DNA of 64,000 nucleotides from Mycobacterium sp. AZCC_0083 (GTDB lineage: Bacteria > Actinomycetota > Actinomycetes > Mycobacteriales > Mycobacteriaceae): contig NZ_JACHGP010000002.1 in the NCBI RefSeq assembly GCF_014202335.1, positions 248,001 through 312,000 on the forward strand. The letters run 5' to 3'. A program made the translations under genes and the position numbers. Shown in pieces: positions 42,739-51,132 of this stretch; positions within the stretch are counted from its first letter, which is position 1; every line of letters begins with the position of its first letter. The notes under the pieces were generated by a model. The model searched no databases, was not told the origin of the DNA, and was given only the letters and a program-made list of their open reading frames with translations.

Positions 42739-43203
42739 ATGGAAACACCTACTGCTGCAGCAACCATGCCCACGTCGCGCAAAGTGCTCTGCGCCGTGTA
42801 CGCCGCGATCTCCGTCGCCGCGCTGATCGCCACGTGGAGCCAGAACGTTGCGTATTTCAACGGCACCCCGGGTGTGCCTCAGGGGCTTGGCTCCTTCTTC
42901 GCCGAGACTCGAGTGACACCCGCTTCCCGATCGATCACCGTCGACATTCTGTTCTTCTTCCTCGCTGCGGCGATCTTCATGGTGATCGAGTCCAGGAAGC
43001 ACGGTGTCACGTTCGTGTGGGCCTACATTCTGGGCGGAGGTCTCATCGCAGTCAGCGTCACGTTCCCGCTGTTCTTGATCGCGCGAGAAATGCGCCTGCT
43101 GACTTCAGACGCATCTGAGGTGCGCATCCTCGACACTGGCTTGCTGGCGATTGTCTCCGCGGCGACGGTGGGCCTGTCGATCTGGGTGGATGCCGGTCCA
43201 TGA
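42739..43203 (+). CDS. DUF2834-like four-helix membrane protein
   Basis: 154 residues with four hydrophobic helices. The opening YAAISVAALIATWSQNVAYF and the ITVDILFFFLAAAIFMVIESRK region match the DUF2834 small membrane proteins. Function unknown. ATG at 42739; the GNAT-like gene begins 40 bp after the stop. Confidence 0.75.
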   Translation: METPTAAATMPTSRKVLCAVYAAISVAALIATWSQNVAYFNGTPGVPQGLGSFFAETRVTPASRSITVDILFFFLAAAIFMVIESRKHGVTFVWAYILGGGLIAVSVTFPLFLIAREMRLLTSDASEVRILDTGLLAIVSAATVGLSIWVDAGP

Positions 43204-43243
43204 CGACGTCGACGCAGATGACGGGCCGGGTACGCTCGCGATC

Positions 43244-43711
43244 GTGACCGAACGGCCATTCGTGCCCGCTGACTTCGTCGTGCCACTCGAGCTCGTTGGA
43301 CCCGGCTTCCGGCTGGTTCCGCTTGAGCCAGAGCACAACTCCGCCGACCTTGCCGCGTGGTCGGCGAGCATGGAGCACATTCGGGCCACCCCGGGCTTCG
43401 GCGGGCGGCCCTGGCCGCACGACATGACGGAGTCTGAGAACCTGGTCGACCTCGAGCAGCATGCCGTCGACTTCGCGGCGCGCACCGGATTCACCTACAC
43501 CGTCCTCCCGCCGGGCCGGCCAGACGGTCGAGAGGTGATCGGCTGCGTGTACGTCTATCCGCCTCAGCCCGGCGACCCAGGCGATGCCGCGGTTCGTTCC
43601 TGGGTACGCGCGGATCACGCCGAGCTGGACTCCGTCCTCTACACCGCGGTCCGGGACTGGCTGGCCAGTGACTGGCCCTTCCACGAAGTGGAATACGCTT
43701 CCCGCCCCTGA
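43244..43711 (+). CDS. GNAT-family N-acetyltransferase-like protein
   Basis: 155 residues from GTG at 43244. FRLVPLEPEHNSADLAAWSASMEHIRATPGF and REVIGCVYVYPP followed by SWVRADHAELDSVLYTAVRDWL fit the GNAT fold of N-acetyltransferases with a weak acetyl-CoA loop. Substrate unknown. It stands alone. Confidence 0.7.
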   Translation: MTERPFVPADFVVPLELVGPGFRLVPLEPEHNSADLAAWSASMEHIRATPGFGGRPWPHDMTESENLVDLEQHAVDFAARTGFTYTVLPPGRPDGREVIGCVYVYPPQPGDPGDAAVRSWVRADHAELDSVLYTAVRDWLASDWPFHEVEYASRP

Positions 43712-43757
43712 GGCACCCTCGCGCGCGGCGCTCTTGCGGCCTTGACAGACTGTGTGC

Positions 43758-44252
43758 ATGGCACAGATAACGTTGCGCGGAAATCCCATCAACACGGTCG
43801 GTGAGCTGCCCGCCGTCGGGGCCCCGGCCCCCGGCTTCACCCTGACTGGCACCGATCTCGGCGCCGTCAGCAGCGACCAGTTCCGGGATAAGCCCGTGCT
43901 GCTGAACATCTTTCCCTCGGTGGACACGCCGGTGTGCGCGTTGAGCGTGCGGACCTTCAACGAGCGCGCTGCGGCAAGCGGCCTCTCGGTGCTCTGCGTG
44001 TCCAACGACCTGCCGTTCGCCCAGAAGCGATTCTGCGGCGCCGAGGGCATCGAGAACGTCACCACGGCGTCGGCATTCCGCGACAGCTTCGGCGCGGACT
44101 ACGGCATCACCATCACCGACGGTCCGATGGCCGGATTGCTTGGCCGGGCGGTCGTGGTGATCGGCGCGGACGGAAACGTCGCATACGCCGAACTGGTGCC
44201 CGAGATCGCCACCGAGCCCAACTACGACGCCGCGCTGGCAGCGGCGAGCTAG
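43758..44252 (+). CDS. tpx: Thiol peroxidase
   Basis: 164 residues, the standard Tpx length. The peroxidatic Cys is in FPSVDTPVCALSVRTFNE and the resolving Cys in FAQKRFCGAEGIENV. Atypical two-Cys peroxiredoxin; reduces peroxides with thioredoxin in the cytoplasm. M. tuberculosis Tpx is the close named relative. ATG at 43758. Confidence 0.93.
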   Translation: MAQITLRGNPINTVGELPAVGAPAPGFTLTGTDLGAVSSDQFRDKPVLLNIFPSVDTPVCALSVRTFNERAAASGLSVLCVSNDLPFAQKRFCGAEGIENVTTASAFRDSFGADYGITITDGPMAGLLGRAVVVIGADGNVAYAELVPEIATEPNYDAALAAAS

Positions 44253-44290
44253 GTTTCGAGCGCCTCACGGCGGTACGAGCAGTCGCTCCC

Positions 44291-44312
44291 ATTGATTAAT
44301 CGACTAATCAAT
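44291..44312. promoter_or_regulatory. AT-rich 22-bp palindrome, operator candidate
   Basis: ATTGATTA and TAATCAAT flank a 6-bp centre as perfect 8-bp arms. It lies 14 bp upstream of the GTG at 44327, overlapping the expected promoter; TAATAAT follows at 44314. Such AT-rich symmetry stands out in this GC-rich DNA and resembles MarR-type or similar operators. No regulator gene is adjacent. Confidence 0.5.
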
Positions 44313-44326
44313 CTAATAATGGAGTA

Positions 44327-44719
44327 GTGAAGCGACTGCGGGTTTGGTGGACAGGGGTGACCGCTCGGCATCCGCGCCGCTATGCGTACCGGCATGTCGC
44401 CGGGGCCGTCGGTGGCGTGCTGCTGACGATCGTCGGCGTCACCGTGTTCGCCAAGACCGTGGCGGGGGAGATCATCGATGCAGTATTGGCTTGGCTGCCC
44501 GACCTGCGGTTGCCGGACATCGGCTTTCCCGATCTGCCGATCCCGTCCATACCGTTGCCTGACCTACCGGACATCACCATGCCCGCCTGGGTGGGCTCGA
44601 TCGCCGACGTGGCCAAATACGTTGTCCCGGTGCTGATTGCGTTGGCAGTAACCCAGGCCGAGATCAAGCGCAGGGCGGCGAGGGACGGTCGAGGTGACGC
44701 CGACAACCCCAAGGATTGA
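44327..44719 (+). CDS. Small membrane protein with LPDL/IPLP-type repeats
   Basis: 130 residues. One helix (GAVGGVLLTIVGVTVFAKTVAG) is followed by a run of short proline repeats (LPDLRLPDIGFPDLPIPSIPLPDLPD written in parts as LPDL, LPDI, FPDLPIP, IPLPDLP), a second helix and a basic tail. No family recognised. GTG start just after a palindromic operator candidate. Confidence 0.65.
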   Translation: MKRLRVWWTGVTARHPRRYAYRHVAGAVGGVLLTIVGVTVFAKTVAGEIIDAVLAWLPDLRLPDIGFPDLPIPSIPLPDLPDITMPAWVGSIADVAKYVVPVLIALAVTQAEIKRRAARDGRGDADNPKD

Positions 44720-44724
44720 TCGGC

Positions 44725-45357
44725 TCAGGCCGAGCCGTGAAACGCCGCGGCGAAGAAGGCCACCTCGAGCCCCATCGCCCGCCGGTAGACCGCGGCCACC
44801 GGGGCGCCGTCATCGCCCTGTTCGTCGAGCAGCTGTTCGAGGCGGCACGCCAACGCCTCGAAGCCAGGGTCGGCGTAGGCACTGACCCACTCGCCATAGG
44901 GTCCCGCCGCGTCGGCGTCCAGCGCCGCGCCAAGCCATGCATAGAGCCGCATGCAGGGAGTCATCGCGGCGAACACCATGCCCAACGTGCCGGTGGCTGC
45001 GGTCGCGAGCAGGAAGTCGGTGTATGCCAGGGTCGCCGATGACGGCTCGACGCCTGCCATGCCGATACCCCAGCGGGCGGCATACGAGGCGTGCAATCCG
45101 AGCTCCTCACGAACCCCGGCAAGCAGATCAGCCAGCGCGAGCAATGTGGCCGTGTCGGAACTGCGTGCCAGGGCGAGAGCGTATGCGCGGGCGAAGGATT
45201 CGAGGAAGAAGGCGTCCTGCGCGACGTAACCCGCGAAGATCTCGCGCGACAGCGATCCATCCCCGAGGCGCGATACGAAGGGATCGGCGAGCGCCTTTTC
45301 CGCCAGGTCGGCGTTATCGGCCCACAATCGTGCCGACAGGGTCACATCCGCAGTCAT
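44725..45357 (-). CDS. TenA/THI-4-like protein (copy A)
   Basis: 210 residues. An all-helical TenA domain: SREIFAGYVAQDAFFLESFARAYALAL, MTPCMRLYAWLG with the conserved active-site Cys, and EVAFFAAAF near the end supplying the Glu. TenA hydrolyses aminopyrimidines in thiamin salvage. It overlaps the next TenA gene by 4 bp (ATGA), so the two are coupled. No other thi gene is adjacent. Confidence 0.85.
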   Translation of the reverse strand: MTADVTLSARLWADNADLAEKALADPFVSRLGDGSLSREIFAGYVAQDAFFLESFARAYALALARSSDTATLLALADLLAGVREELGLHASYAARWGIGMAGVEPSSATLAYTDFLLATAATGTLGMVFAAMTPCMRLYAWLGAALDADAAGPYGEWVSAYADPGFEALACRLEQLLDEQGDDGAPVAAVYRRAMGLEVAFFAAAFHGSA

Positions 45358-45911
45358 GCCAGGGCCATGTCCCAGAACGCCACCTCGTGCGTCAGCACGT
45401 CGGCCACCAGGTCGTCATGCCCCTCGAGGGTGGCCAGCTCGCCGAGCCCGTCGACGTAGCCCGCGAAGGCCGGGTCAGTCCAGTGCTCAACGAACTCTCC
45501 GAACGGGGACGTACTCGACGCGGCGGAGGCCCAGCCGAGCAGGTACACCCGCTCCAGCACCCAGAGTGCCGTCACGGCGGCGTCGAAGGGCGCGGCGTCG
45601 AGTCGCTGCAGCAGCGCGCGGTAGGCCAGCGTCGCCGGCAGCGCGTCCGCTCCCAGGTCGATCCCTCGCGGCGCGGCCATCACCTCGAACCAGTCCAGTT
45701 CGGCAACGAGCGCGACACACCCGCCGGCGAGGACCGCCTGCGCCTGCCGCGGCGCGCGTCCCAGCAGGCGGGCCTGGAAGGAAAGCAGGTCGGCGACGAA
45801 CAAGGCGTCTTGCGCCAACCACCGATCGAACGCCGCGTCTGCAATCGTGCCGTCGCGTACTGCGTCGAGAAACGGATGCCGGGTAGCGGCGGACCAGAGG
45901 GGATCGAGCAC
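45354..45911 (-). CDS. TenA-like protein (copy B), without the PC motif
   Basis: 185 residues. It shares the TenA frame (FDRWLAQDALFVADLLSFQARLL; HEVAFWDMALA) but the segment equal to MTPCMRLY reads ALWVLERVYLLGW, with no Cys; the only Cys lies in GGCVALVAELDWF. This suggests either a TenA_E-like variant or a non-catalytic partner of copy A. GTG start; upstream gene of the pair. Confidence 0.78.
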   Translation of the reverse strand: MLDPLWSAATRHPFLDAVRDGTIADAAFDRWLAQDALFVADLLSFQARLLGRAPRQAQAVLAGGCVALVAELDWFEVMAAPRGIDLGADALPATLAYRALLQRLDAAPFDAAVTALWVLERVYLLGWASAASSTSPFGEFVEHWTDPAFAGYVDGLGELATLEGHDDLVADVLTHEVAFWDMALA

Positions 45912-46185
45912 GCCATGAACAATAGCGGCGGCCTCGCCGGAAGGTCTCGGGGCGAGCGAAGCGACGGGGGTTGATCTCGGGCCCGCATCTACAGGGGATC
46001 AATTGCTACACGAAGGCGTAACGAATGCGCCGTAGCGGCCTGGTGACGGCTCTGCGGCAAGAATTGCGGATAGCCTACGGGCGGTGCAGTTTTGGCCACA
46101 CGGGTGGGACGTCCCGGTAGGGAGTCATGGAATGTCGGCCGAAACGTGAAGACATCGCGTTGATGCCGGAGAGGTGGAATTCGAA

Positions 46186-46824
46186 ATGAGACGCATCTAC
46201 GCGTTGGCGATCAGCGTGGCCTTGTTGATGGCGACGCCCGGTCTGGCGACCGCTGACCCCTACACCGCGCCTGTCAGTCGGCAACAGGCCATCCAGTACG
46301 TGATTTCACGTGCGCTCGCGCAGCGCGGCGTGCCGTACACCTATGGAGGCGGCAATGCGTCGGGACCCACCCTTGGCGCCAAACCCGCCGCCGACGTCGC
46401 TGACACCAGCATCACCGGCATGGCCCCGGCGCCTGCCGTCGGTGGTTTGACGCAGACTCCCCAAATCGGCTTGGCTCCGGCCCCCGCGCTCGGTGCCTTG
46501 ACCCCGGCCCCCGCCCTCGCCGGGGCGGCCCCGGCCCCCACCGTCGTCGGATTCGACGCTTCCGGTCTGGTGCTGTACGCCTTCGCAGGCGTCGGTATCA
46601 AGCTGCCGCGTTCCTCGGGTCAGCAGTACGCCGCACTGCAGAAGGTCCTGCCGTCGCAGGCCCTGCCCGGCGATCTGATCTTCTTCGGCCCCGAGGGGAG
46701 CGACAGCGTCGCCCTGTTCGTGGGAAATGGGCAGATGTTGGAGGCCACCAATCCGGCCGTGGCGGTCTCACCCGTACGCACCAACAACATGGCTCCCTAC
46801 CTGGGCAGGGTCATCGCGCAGTGA
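46186..46824 (+). CDS. RipD-like non-catalytic NlpC/P60 secreted protein
   Basis: 212 residues with a signal peptide (to ATA, about residue 23). The NlpC/P60 core is split by an Ala/Pro-rich insert (about 78-120). At the Cys position it reads GFDASG (Ala125) and at the His position DSVALF (Ser174), the same substitutions known in M. tuberculosis RipD, which binds peptidoglycan without cutting it. Flanking text (ALAQRGVPYTYGGG; GIKLPRSSGQQY; VSPVRTNNMAPYL) is also RipD-like. It overlaps the convergent P450 by 14 bp. Confidence 0.85.
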   Translation: MRRIYALAISVALLMATPGLATADPYTAPVSRQQAIQYVISRALAQRGVPYTYGGGNASGPTLGAKPAADVADTSITGMAPAPAVGGLTQTPQIGLAPAPALGALTPAPALAGAAPAPTVVGFDASGLVLYAFAGVGIKLPRSSGQQYAALQKVLPSQALPGDLIFFGPEGSDSVALFVGNGQMLEATNPAVAVSPVRTNNMAPYLGRVIAQ

Positions 46825-48187
46825 CCTGGGGCGATCCCCGCCGCGGCTGAACGCGCACGAGTGCCCCACGTCCCGGTGCGATGGCCACTCCACGGGATTG
46901 GCAGCGTTCGTCGCGGGTGCTCGTCGGACTGATGACGTAGTCGCGCAACAGAGTTCGTAGCACGACCCGCATCTCCATGGTCGCGAACGCGGCGCCGATG
47001 CAGCGGCGGACTCCGCCGCCGTACGGGATCCATTCGGCGGGGTCGGGCGGCCGGGAGATGAAACGGTCGGGATCGAAGCGACGGGCGTCGGGGAAGACGG
47101 TTTCGTCGGCGTGCAGCAGCCCGATGCTGGCGACGATCGTCTGGCCCTGCGGGAACGTCCACGGGCCGATCTGCAGGGTTGGGGCCTTGACCTGCCGGAA
47201 CGTCTGGTCGACGACCGGGCGGGTGCGCTGGACCTCGAGGATCGTGGCGTGCAGGAGTTCTTCGGATCCGTTGTCGAGGTCCGCGTTCAGGCGGTCGAGC
47301 AGCTCGGGGTGTCGCTGCAGCCGCTCGACGGCCCAGGCCAGCGTGGTGGCGGTCGTCTCGTGGCCCGCCGCAAGCAGGGTCATCAACTCGTCCGCGATCT
47401 CGGCGCGCGTCATCGGCGAACCGTCCTCGTAGCGGCTCTGCAGCAACAACGACAGTACGTCCTCGCGGGCATCGAGATTCGGATCGGACTGGGCTTTGTC
47501 GATCAGCCTGTCGACGATCGCGTCGTACTCCCGGCGGTACAGATGGAACCGGCCCCAAGGACTCCAGCGGCCCCAATCCCATTGCGGCACGGGGACCAAG
47601 GCAAGCATCGAGCCTAGTTGGATTGCGGGTGGCAGCATTTGCCGAAGACGCTCCAACTCCTGGCCCTCGGCCCCGAACACCGCCCGCAGGATGACGTTGA
47701 GGGTGATGCGCATCATCGAGGGCATCGTCGCGAAGGTTCGGCCCTGCGGCCACGTCGCGAACTCGTCGACCGCTTCGCGCTCGACGATCGCCTCGAAGGC
47801 AGTCAGCCGGCGTCCGTGAAACGGTGGCGTCATCAACTTGCGTTGTGCGCGATGCCGGTCGCCGGTCAACGCGAACAACGAATTCGGTCCCATGACACGT
47901 CCGAGGTTGGCCTCGGTCGTGTCCACGGCGTCGGGGCCGGCCCTGAAGAGTTGACGAATGTCGTCCGGATCGCTGAGGACGACCATGCGCCCGAAGATGG
48001 GCAGGTGAATCGAGAAGGTGGACCCGTAACGGCGGCGCACGACCTCGAGAGCCGCGGTGCGGTTGGCCACCGCCAGCACGCCTTGGACGGCTCGGGGGAT
48101 GGGTGGGCCAGCTGGCAGCTTGATTGCGGTCGTGTTCTCGCTGGTCGCGCTTTGATTCGTCGTCGCGCTTTGATTTGTCGTGGTCAT
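46811..48187 (-). CDS. Cytochrome P450
   Basis: 458 residues. I-helix motif AAGHETTATTLAWA, K-helix ExxR in EVQRTRP, and heme loop YGGGVRRCIGAAFA. It resembles the mycobacterial CYP135/CYP138-type group. Monooxygenase needing ferredoxin and reductase partners, none adjacent. The N-terminal NQSATTNQSAT is encoded by a short DNA direct repeat (TCGCGCTTTGATT). ATG at 48187. Confidence 0.92.
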   Translation of the reverse strand: MTTTNQSATTNQSATSENTTAIKLPAGPPIPRAVQGVLAVANRTAALEVVRRRYGSTFSIHLPIFGRMVVLSDPDDIRQLFRAGPDAVDTTEANLGRVMGPNSLFALTGDRHRAQRKLMTPPFHGRRLTAFEAIVEREAVDEFATWPQGRTFATMPSMMRITLNVILRAVFGAEGQELERLRQMLPPAIQLGSMLALVPVPQWDWGRWSPWGRFHLYRREYDAIVDRLIDKAQSDPNLDAREDVLSLLLQSRYEDGSPMTRAEIADELMTLLAAGHETTATTLAWAVERLQRHPELLDRLNADLDNGSEELLHATILEVQRTRPVVDQTFRQVKAPTLQIGPWTFPQGQTIVASIGLLHADETVFPDARRFDPDRFISRPPDPAEWIPYGGGVRRCIGAAFATMEMRVVLRTLLRDYVISPTSTRDERCQSRGVAIAPGRGALVRVQPRRGSPQVTAR

Positions 48188-48299
48188 CACATCTCCCGAC
48201 TAACGGCCATGGCCCGGCGATGATAGTCGGCGAAGACGTCGAGTCAATGCACACGAGACGACGCGTTGACGGCGTCCCTCGTGGGCCATACTGGCCTCG

Positions 48300-48350
48300 A
48301 TGGCCGTCGCATACCACTTCGCGCACTTCGATATCCGAGTGCGGGCGTGA
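48300..48350 (+). CDS. 16-codon ORF coupled to the TDP2-like gene
   Basis: It encodes MAVAYHFAHFDIRVRA and its TGA overlaps the GTG start of the next gene (GTGA). A CATACT hexamer ends 6 bp before the ATG, so it may be the 5' end of a leaderless transcript. It may be a coupled leader peptide, or the true N-terminus of the downstream protein separated by a -1 frameshift. Confidence 0.35.
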   Translation: MAVAYHFAHFDIRVRA

Positions 48351-49273
48351 GGCATCGTCACCACCGCGTTCCCGTGGGGACGTTCGACGCGGCGACGAAT
48401 CGGTGGACGGACGTCGACGCCGCAGGTGCCGTCGATCGCGATGAGCTGACCGTGTCGACGTTCAACGTCTGGTTCGACGAGTACTTCGCCGACGATCGCT
48501 ATCTCGCCATCGCAGAGCTGCTGGCCCGAGACATGCCTGACGTCATGGTGTTTCAAGAGGTGACCCCGGTCGCGCTGGACGTCTTCCTGGCCCAACCGTG
48601 GATCCGGGACTGCTATCGTCGTGCCGCGGTCACCAGCGCCGAACTCGGCAACTACGGGATGCTGATGTTGTCGCGGCTCCCGATCAACCGTGCCACCTAC
48701 ACCCGGCTACCGACCCGCCTGGCACGCGGATTTCTCACAGCGGAGTTCACGATCAACGGTGGCGCAGTGGTGATCTGCGGGATTCATCTCGAAAGCGGTA
48801 AGGCCTCAGCGGGATTGCGCGCCCGGCAGCTTGGCAGAGTCTTGCGTGCACTGGGCGGCGCCGACGACGCTGTCGTCCTCGGCGATTTCAACATGCGCGA
48901 CACCGAGAACGAACGGATCGGCCCGCCCTATTGCGATGTCTGGCCGGCTCTGCGGCCACACGATGACGGCTTCACCGAAGACACGTCCATCAACCTCATG
49001 CGCTTGGACAGCAAGGACAAGCACAGGCAGGTCCGATTCGATCGGGTATTGCTCAAGGGCCCCGGCTGGACGGCCGACAGCATCGACCTGCTGGGGACCG
49101 AACCGATTTCGCGCGCGCAACCGCGGGTGTTTCCGTCCGATCACTTCGGTGTGCGATGCCGCCTCATCCGTCAGCCGGCGGTGGGTGAGACTACCCGCCG
49201 GCGGCGCCTGCCCTTTCGGATGCCATCACTTCGGTTGCGGCGCGCTCGCCCGAGCGGATGGCTCCGTCGATGA
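48347..49273 (+). CDS. Endonuclease/exonuclease/phosphatase-family protein resembling TDP2
   Basis: 308 residues. The four motifs that define tyrosyl-DNA phosphodiesterase 2 are present: TFNVWFD (Asn40), FQEVT (Glu71), GDFNMRD (Asp180, Asn182) and FPSDHFGV (Asp265, His266). It also has the HLES strand near 147 and RFDRVLL…SIDLLGTEPI, close to vertebrate TDP2 wording. A basic Arg-rich tail ends the protein. Eukaryotic TDP2 removes 5'-tyrosyl adducts; the bacterial role is not known to me. It overlaps the convergent amine oxidase by 83 bp. Confidence 0.8.
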   Translation: MRHRHHRVPVGTFDAATNRWTDVDAAGAVDRDELTVSTFNVWFDEYFADDRYLAIAELLARDMPDVMVFQEVTPVALDVFLAQPWIRDCYRRAAVTSAELGNYGMLMLSRLPINRATYTRLPTRLARGFLTAEFTINGGAVVICGIHLESGKASAGLRARQLGRVLRALGGADDAVVLGDFNMRDTENERIGPPYCDVWPALRPHDDGFTEDTSINLMRLDSKDKHRQVRFDRVLLKGPGWTADSIDLLGTEPISRAQPRVFPSDHFGVRCRLIRQPAVGETTRRRRLPFRMPSLRLRRARPSGWLRR

Positions 49274-50561
49274 AACCGCTCATGACAGCCGAGCTTTCGG
49301 TCCCGGCCCAGTGGATGCGACCGCATGGTTCACGCAGTGCGGGGCCGAACTCGGTGAGTACACCGGGTGGGGCGTGGCTGATCATGCCGCCCCCGGAGTA
49401 GCGTTCGGCGCTCCAGTCCTGCTCGACGTAGTCGACGGGGGAGCGTGCCTTGTCGCCGAATCTCTGAGCGACGGCGTCGAGCACCACGGCTCTGCGCGCG
49501 TATGCGCCGAGCCGCGCGACCCGCCGCGCGACGGGCCCCTCGGTGATGATGGTGAGAACGCCGGGGCGCCCGGTGTCCGTACAGGAGTCGATGGTGAGAT
49601 TCGCAGGCGACCCTGGCGCGAACGACTGGCCGGACAGGCCGTCGGAACGCCAGAACGGCTCGTCGTACACCAGCGCGATCTTGAAGACGGCGCCCAATGG
49701 CATGCGCTGGTGCAGAAACGATCGATCCATGGGCAGCATCGGCTCGTAGGTGATCTGGCCGGCGATCGCCAAGGGCACGGCGACGATGGCTCGGCGTGCG
49801 CGCACCTCGGAATCGTCTGAGCGCACGGTGACCCCATCGCCATTCTGGGAGATGCTTCGGACGGGTTGCGACAGGTGGAGCGCGTCGCCGAGTTCGGCGG
49901 CGATCGGCCGGTAGATGGCGCCCATGCCGCCGACGGGCCTGGCATCCTCTGCGGCGTCCTTGACGCCGAGCACGAAGCTCGGTCCGCCCGCCGACGCCAT
50001 CTGGTGGAGCACGAACAGCATCGACACCTCCGAGGCGGCCGAGGTGTAGGTGCCTGCGATGGCCGCCTCGAGGAGCTGGTGAGCTGGCGTGGACAAGGTG
50101 TGCCTGTCCAGCCACTGCGCGACGGTGATCTGATCCCATTTGTGCGCCTTCGGCGCCGCCCACGGGGCGTCCAGCGGAATGGACTTGCACATGCGGCCCA
50201 GCCCGAAGAAAACCGCACCGAGGTTGGCGACCACCCACGGGTTCATCGTCAACGGAATCGTGCCCTTGTAGCGATACTTCTTGCCGCCGACGTACATCAT
50301 GGCGTCGCCGTCGACGTACTGCTTGTAGCTCGGGACCTCGAACTCCTTCATCAACCCGTAGATGGCATCTTGGCCTGGCCCGATCCAGGCTCCACCGCGA
50401 TCGATCCACGACCCGTCGTCCCGCTCTTCGGTGAACGTGCGACCGCCCACCCGATCGCGGGCCTCCAGCAGCACCACGGAGTAGCCCGCTTGTTTCAATC
50501 TCAGTGCGGCAGTGAGCCCGGCGAACCCAGCACCTATCACGCAGTAGTCCACGTCGGTCAT
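49191..50561 (-). CDS. Flavin-containing monoamine oxidase-like protein
   Basis: 456 residues. FAD motif DYCVIGAGFAGLTAALRL, then EARDRVGGRTFT, substrate-domain segments and the C-terminal IHWAGTESSAVMSGFIDGAIRSGERAA, typical of amine oxidases and putrescine oxidases. ATG at 50561 with GGGAG upstream. Its 3' end overlaps the TDP2-like gene. Substrate unknown. Confidence 0.88.
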   Translation of the reverse strand: MTDVDYCVIGAGFAGLTAALRLKQAGYSVVLLEARDRVGGRTFTEERDDGSWIDRGGAWIGPGQDAIYGLMKEFEVPSYKQYVDGDAMMYVGGKKYRYKGTIPLTMNPWVVANLGAVFFGLGRMCKSIPLDAPWAAPKAHKWDQITVAQWLDRHTLSTPAHQLLEAAIAGTYTSAASEVSMLFVLHQMASAGGPSFVLGVKDAAEDARPVGGMGAIYRPIAAELGDALHLSQPVRSISQNGDGVTVRSDDSEVRARRAIVAVPLAIAGQITYEPMLPMDRSFLHQRMPLGAVFKIALVYDEPFWRSDGLSGQSFAPGSPANLTIDSCTDTGRPGVLTIITEGPVARRVARLGAYARRAVVLDAVAQRFGDKARSPVDYVEQDWSAERYSGGGMISHAPPGVLTEFGPALREPCGRIHWAGTESSAVMSGFIDGAIRSGERAATEVMASERAGAAGG

Positions 50562-50688
50562 CAGCGCTCCCACTGTTGCGTCCGCGGAATGCGGGATGCG
50601 GGTTCGCAGTCTAGCCAGCTAGCAGGGCTTCCGAACGAGGTTTGCAGCCACTCGCACTGCGGCTACGCGATCGCGTAGCGTCGAGGCC

Positions 50689-51132
50689 GTGGAGCTCAAA
50701 CTCGAGGTCATCGTGCTGCCGGTGTCCGACGTGGACCGAGCGAAGGATTTCTACGTGGCGCTGGGGTGGCGTCTGGATGCCGACTTCGCCACCGGTGATG
50801 ACTTCCGGGTGATTCAGCTGACCCCTCCCGGGTCGCCGTGCTCGATCATCTTCGGCACCGGAGTCAGCACGGCCGCACCGGGTTCCGTCGACGGATTGCA
50901 TCTCGTCGTCACCGACATCGAGGCGGCCAGGGCCGAGCTCGCCGGCCTTGGCGCCGACATCAGCGAGGTCTTCCACGACGTCGGCGGCGTGTTCCACCGC
51001 GCGGGAACCGACGGTCGAGCACCAGGTCCGGACCCCAAGCGCGGCAGTTACGCCTCGTTCGCCTCGTTCAGTGACCCTGACGGCAACACCTGGACCCTGC
51101 AGGAAATCGTCGAGCGCCTTCCCGGCCGATGA
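50689..51132 (+). CDS. VOC-fold protein
   Basis: 147 residues. LEVIVLPVSDVDRAKDFYVALGWRLD and the ending SFSDPDGNTWTLQEIVERLP are VOC hallmarks, with Glu of LQE as the probable metal ligand. It is coupled by ATGA to the luciferase-like gene. Activity unknown. Confidence 0.85.
   Translation: MELKLEVIVLPVSDVDRAKDFYVALGWRLDADFATGDDFRVIQLTPPGSPCSIIFGTGVSTAAPGSVDGLHLVVTDIEAARAELAGLGADISEVFHDVGGVFHRAGTDGRAPGPDPKRGSYASFASFSDPDGNTWTLQEIVERLPGR

Noticed and set aside
43742..43747. Perfect TTGACA -35 box
   Set aside because: It lies only 10 bp before the tpx ATG, too close for a promoter of that gene.
45912..46185. Possible small gene or RNA between TenA and the RipD-like gene
   Set aside because: No frame with a convincing start or composition and no tRNA-like fold found; it probably holds only promoter sequence.
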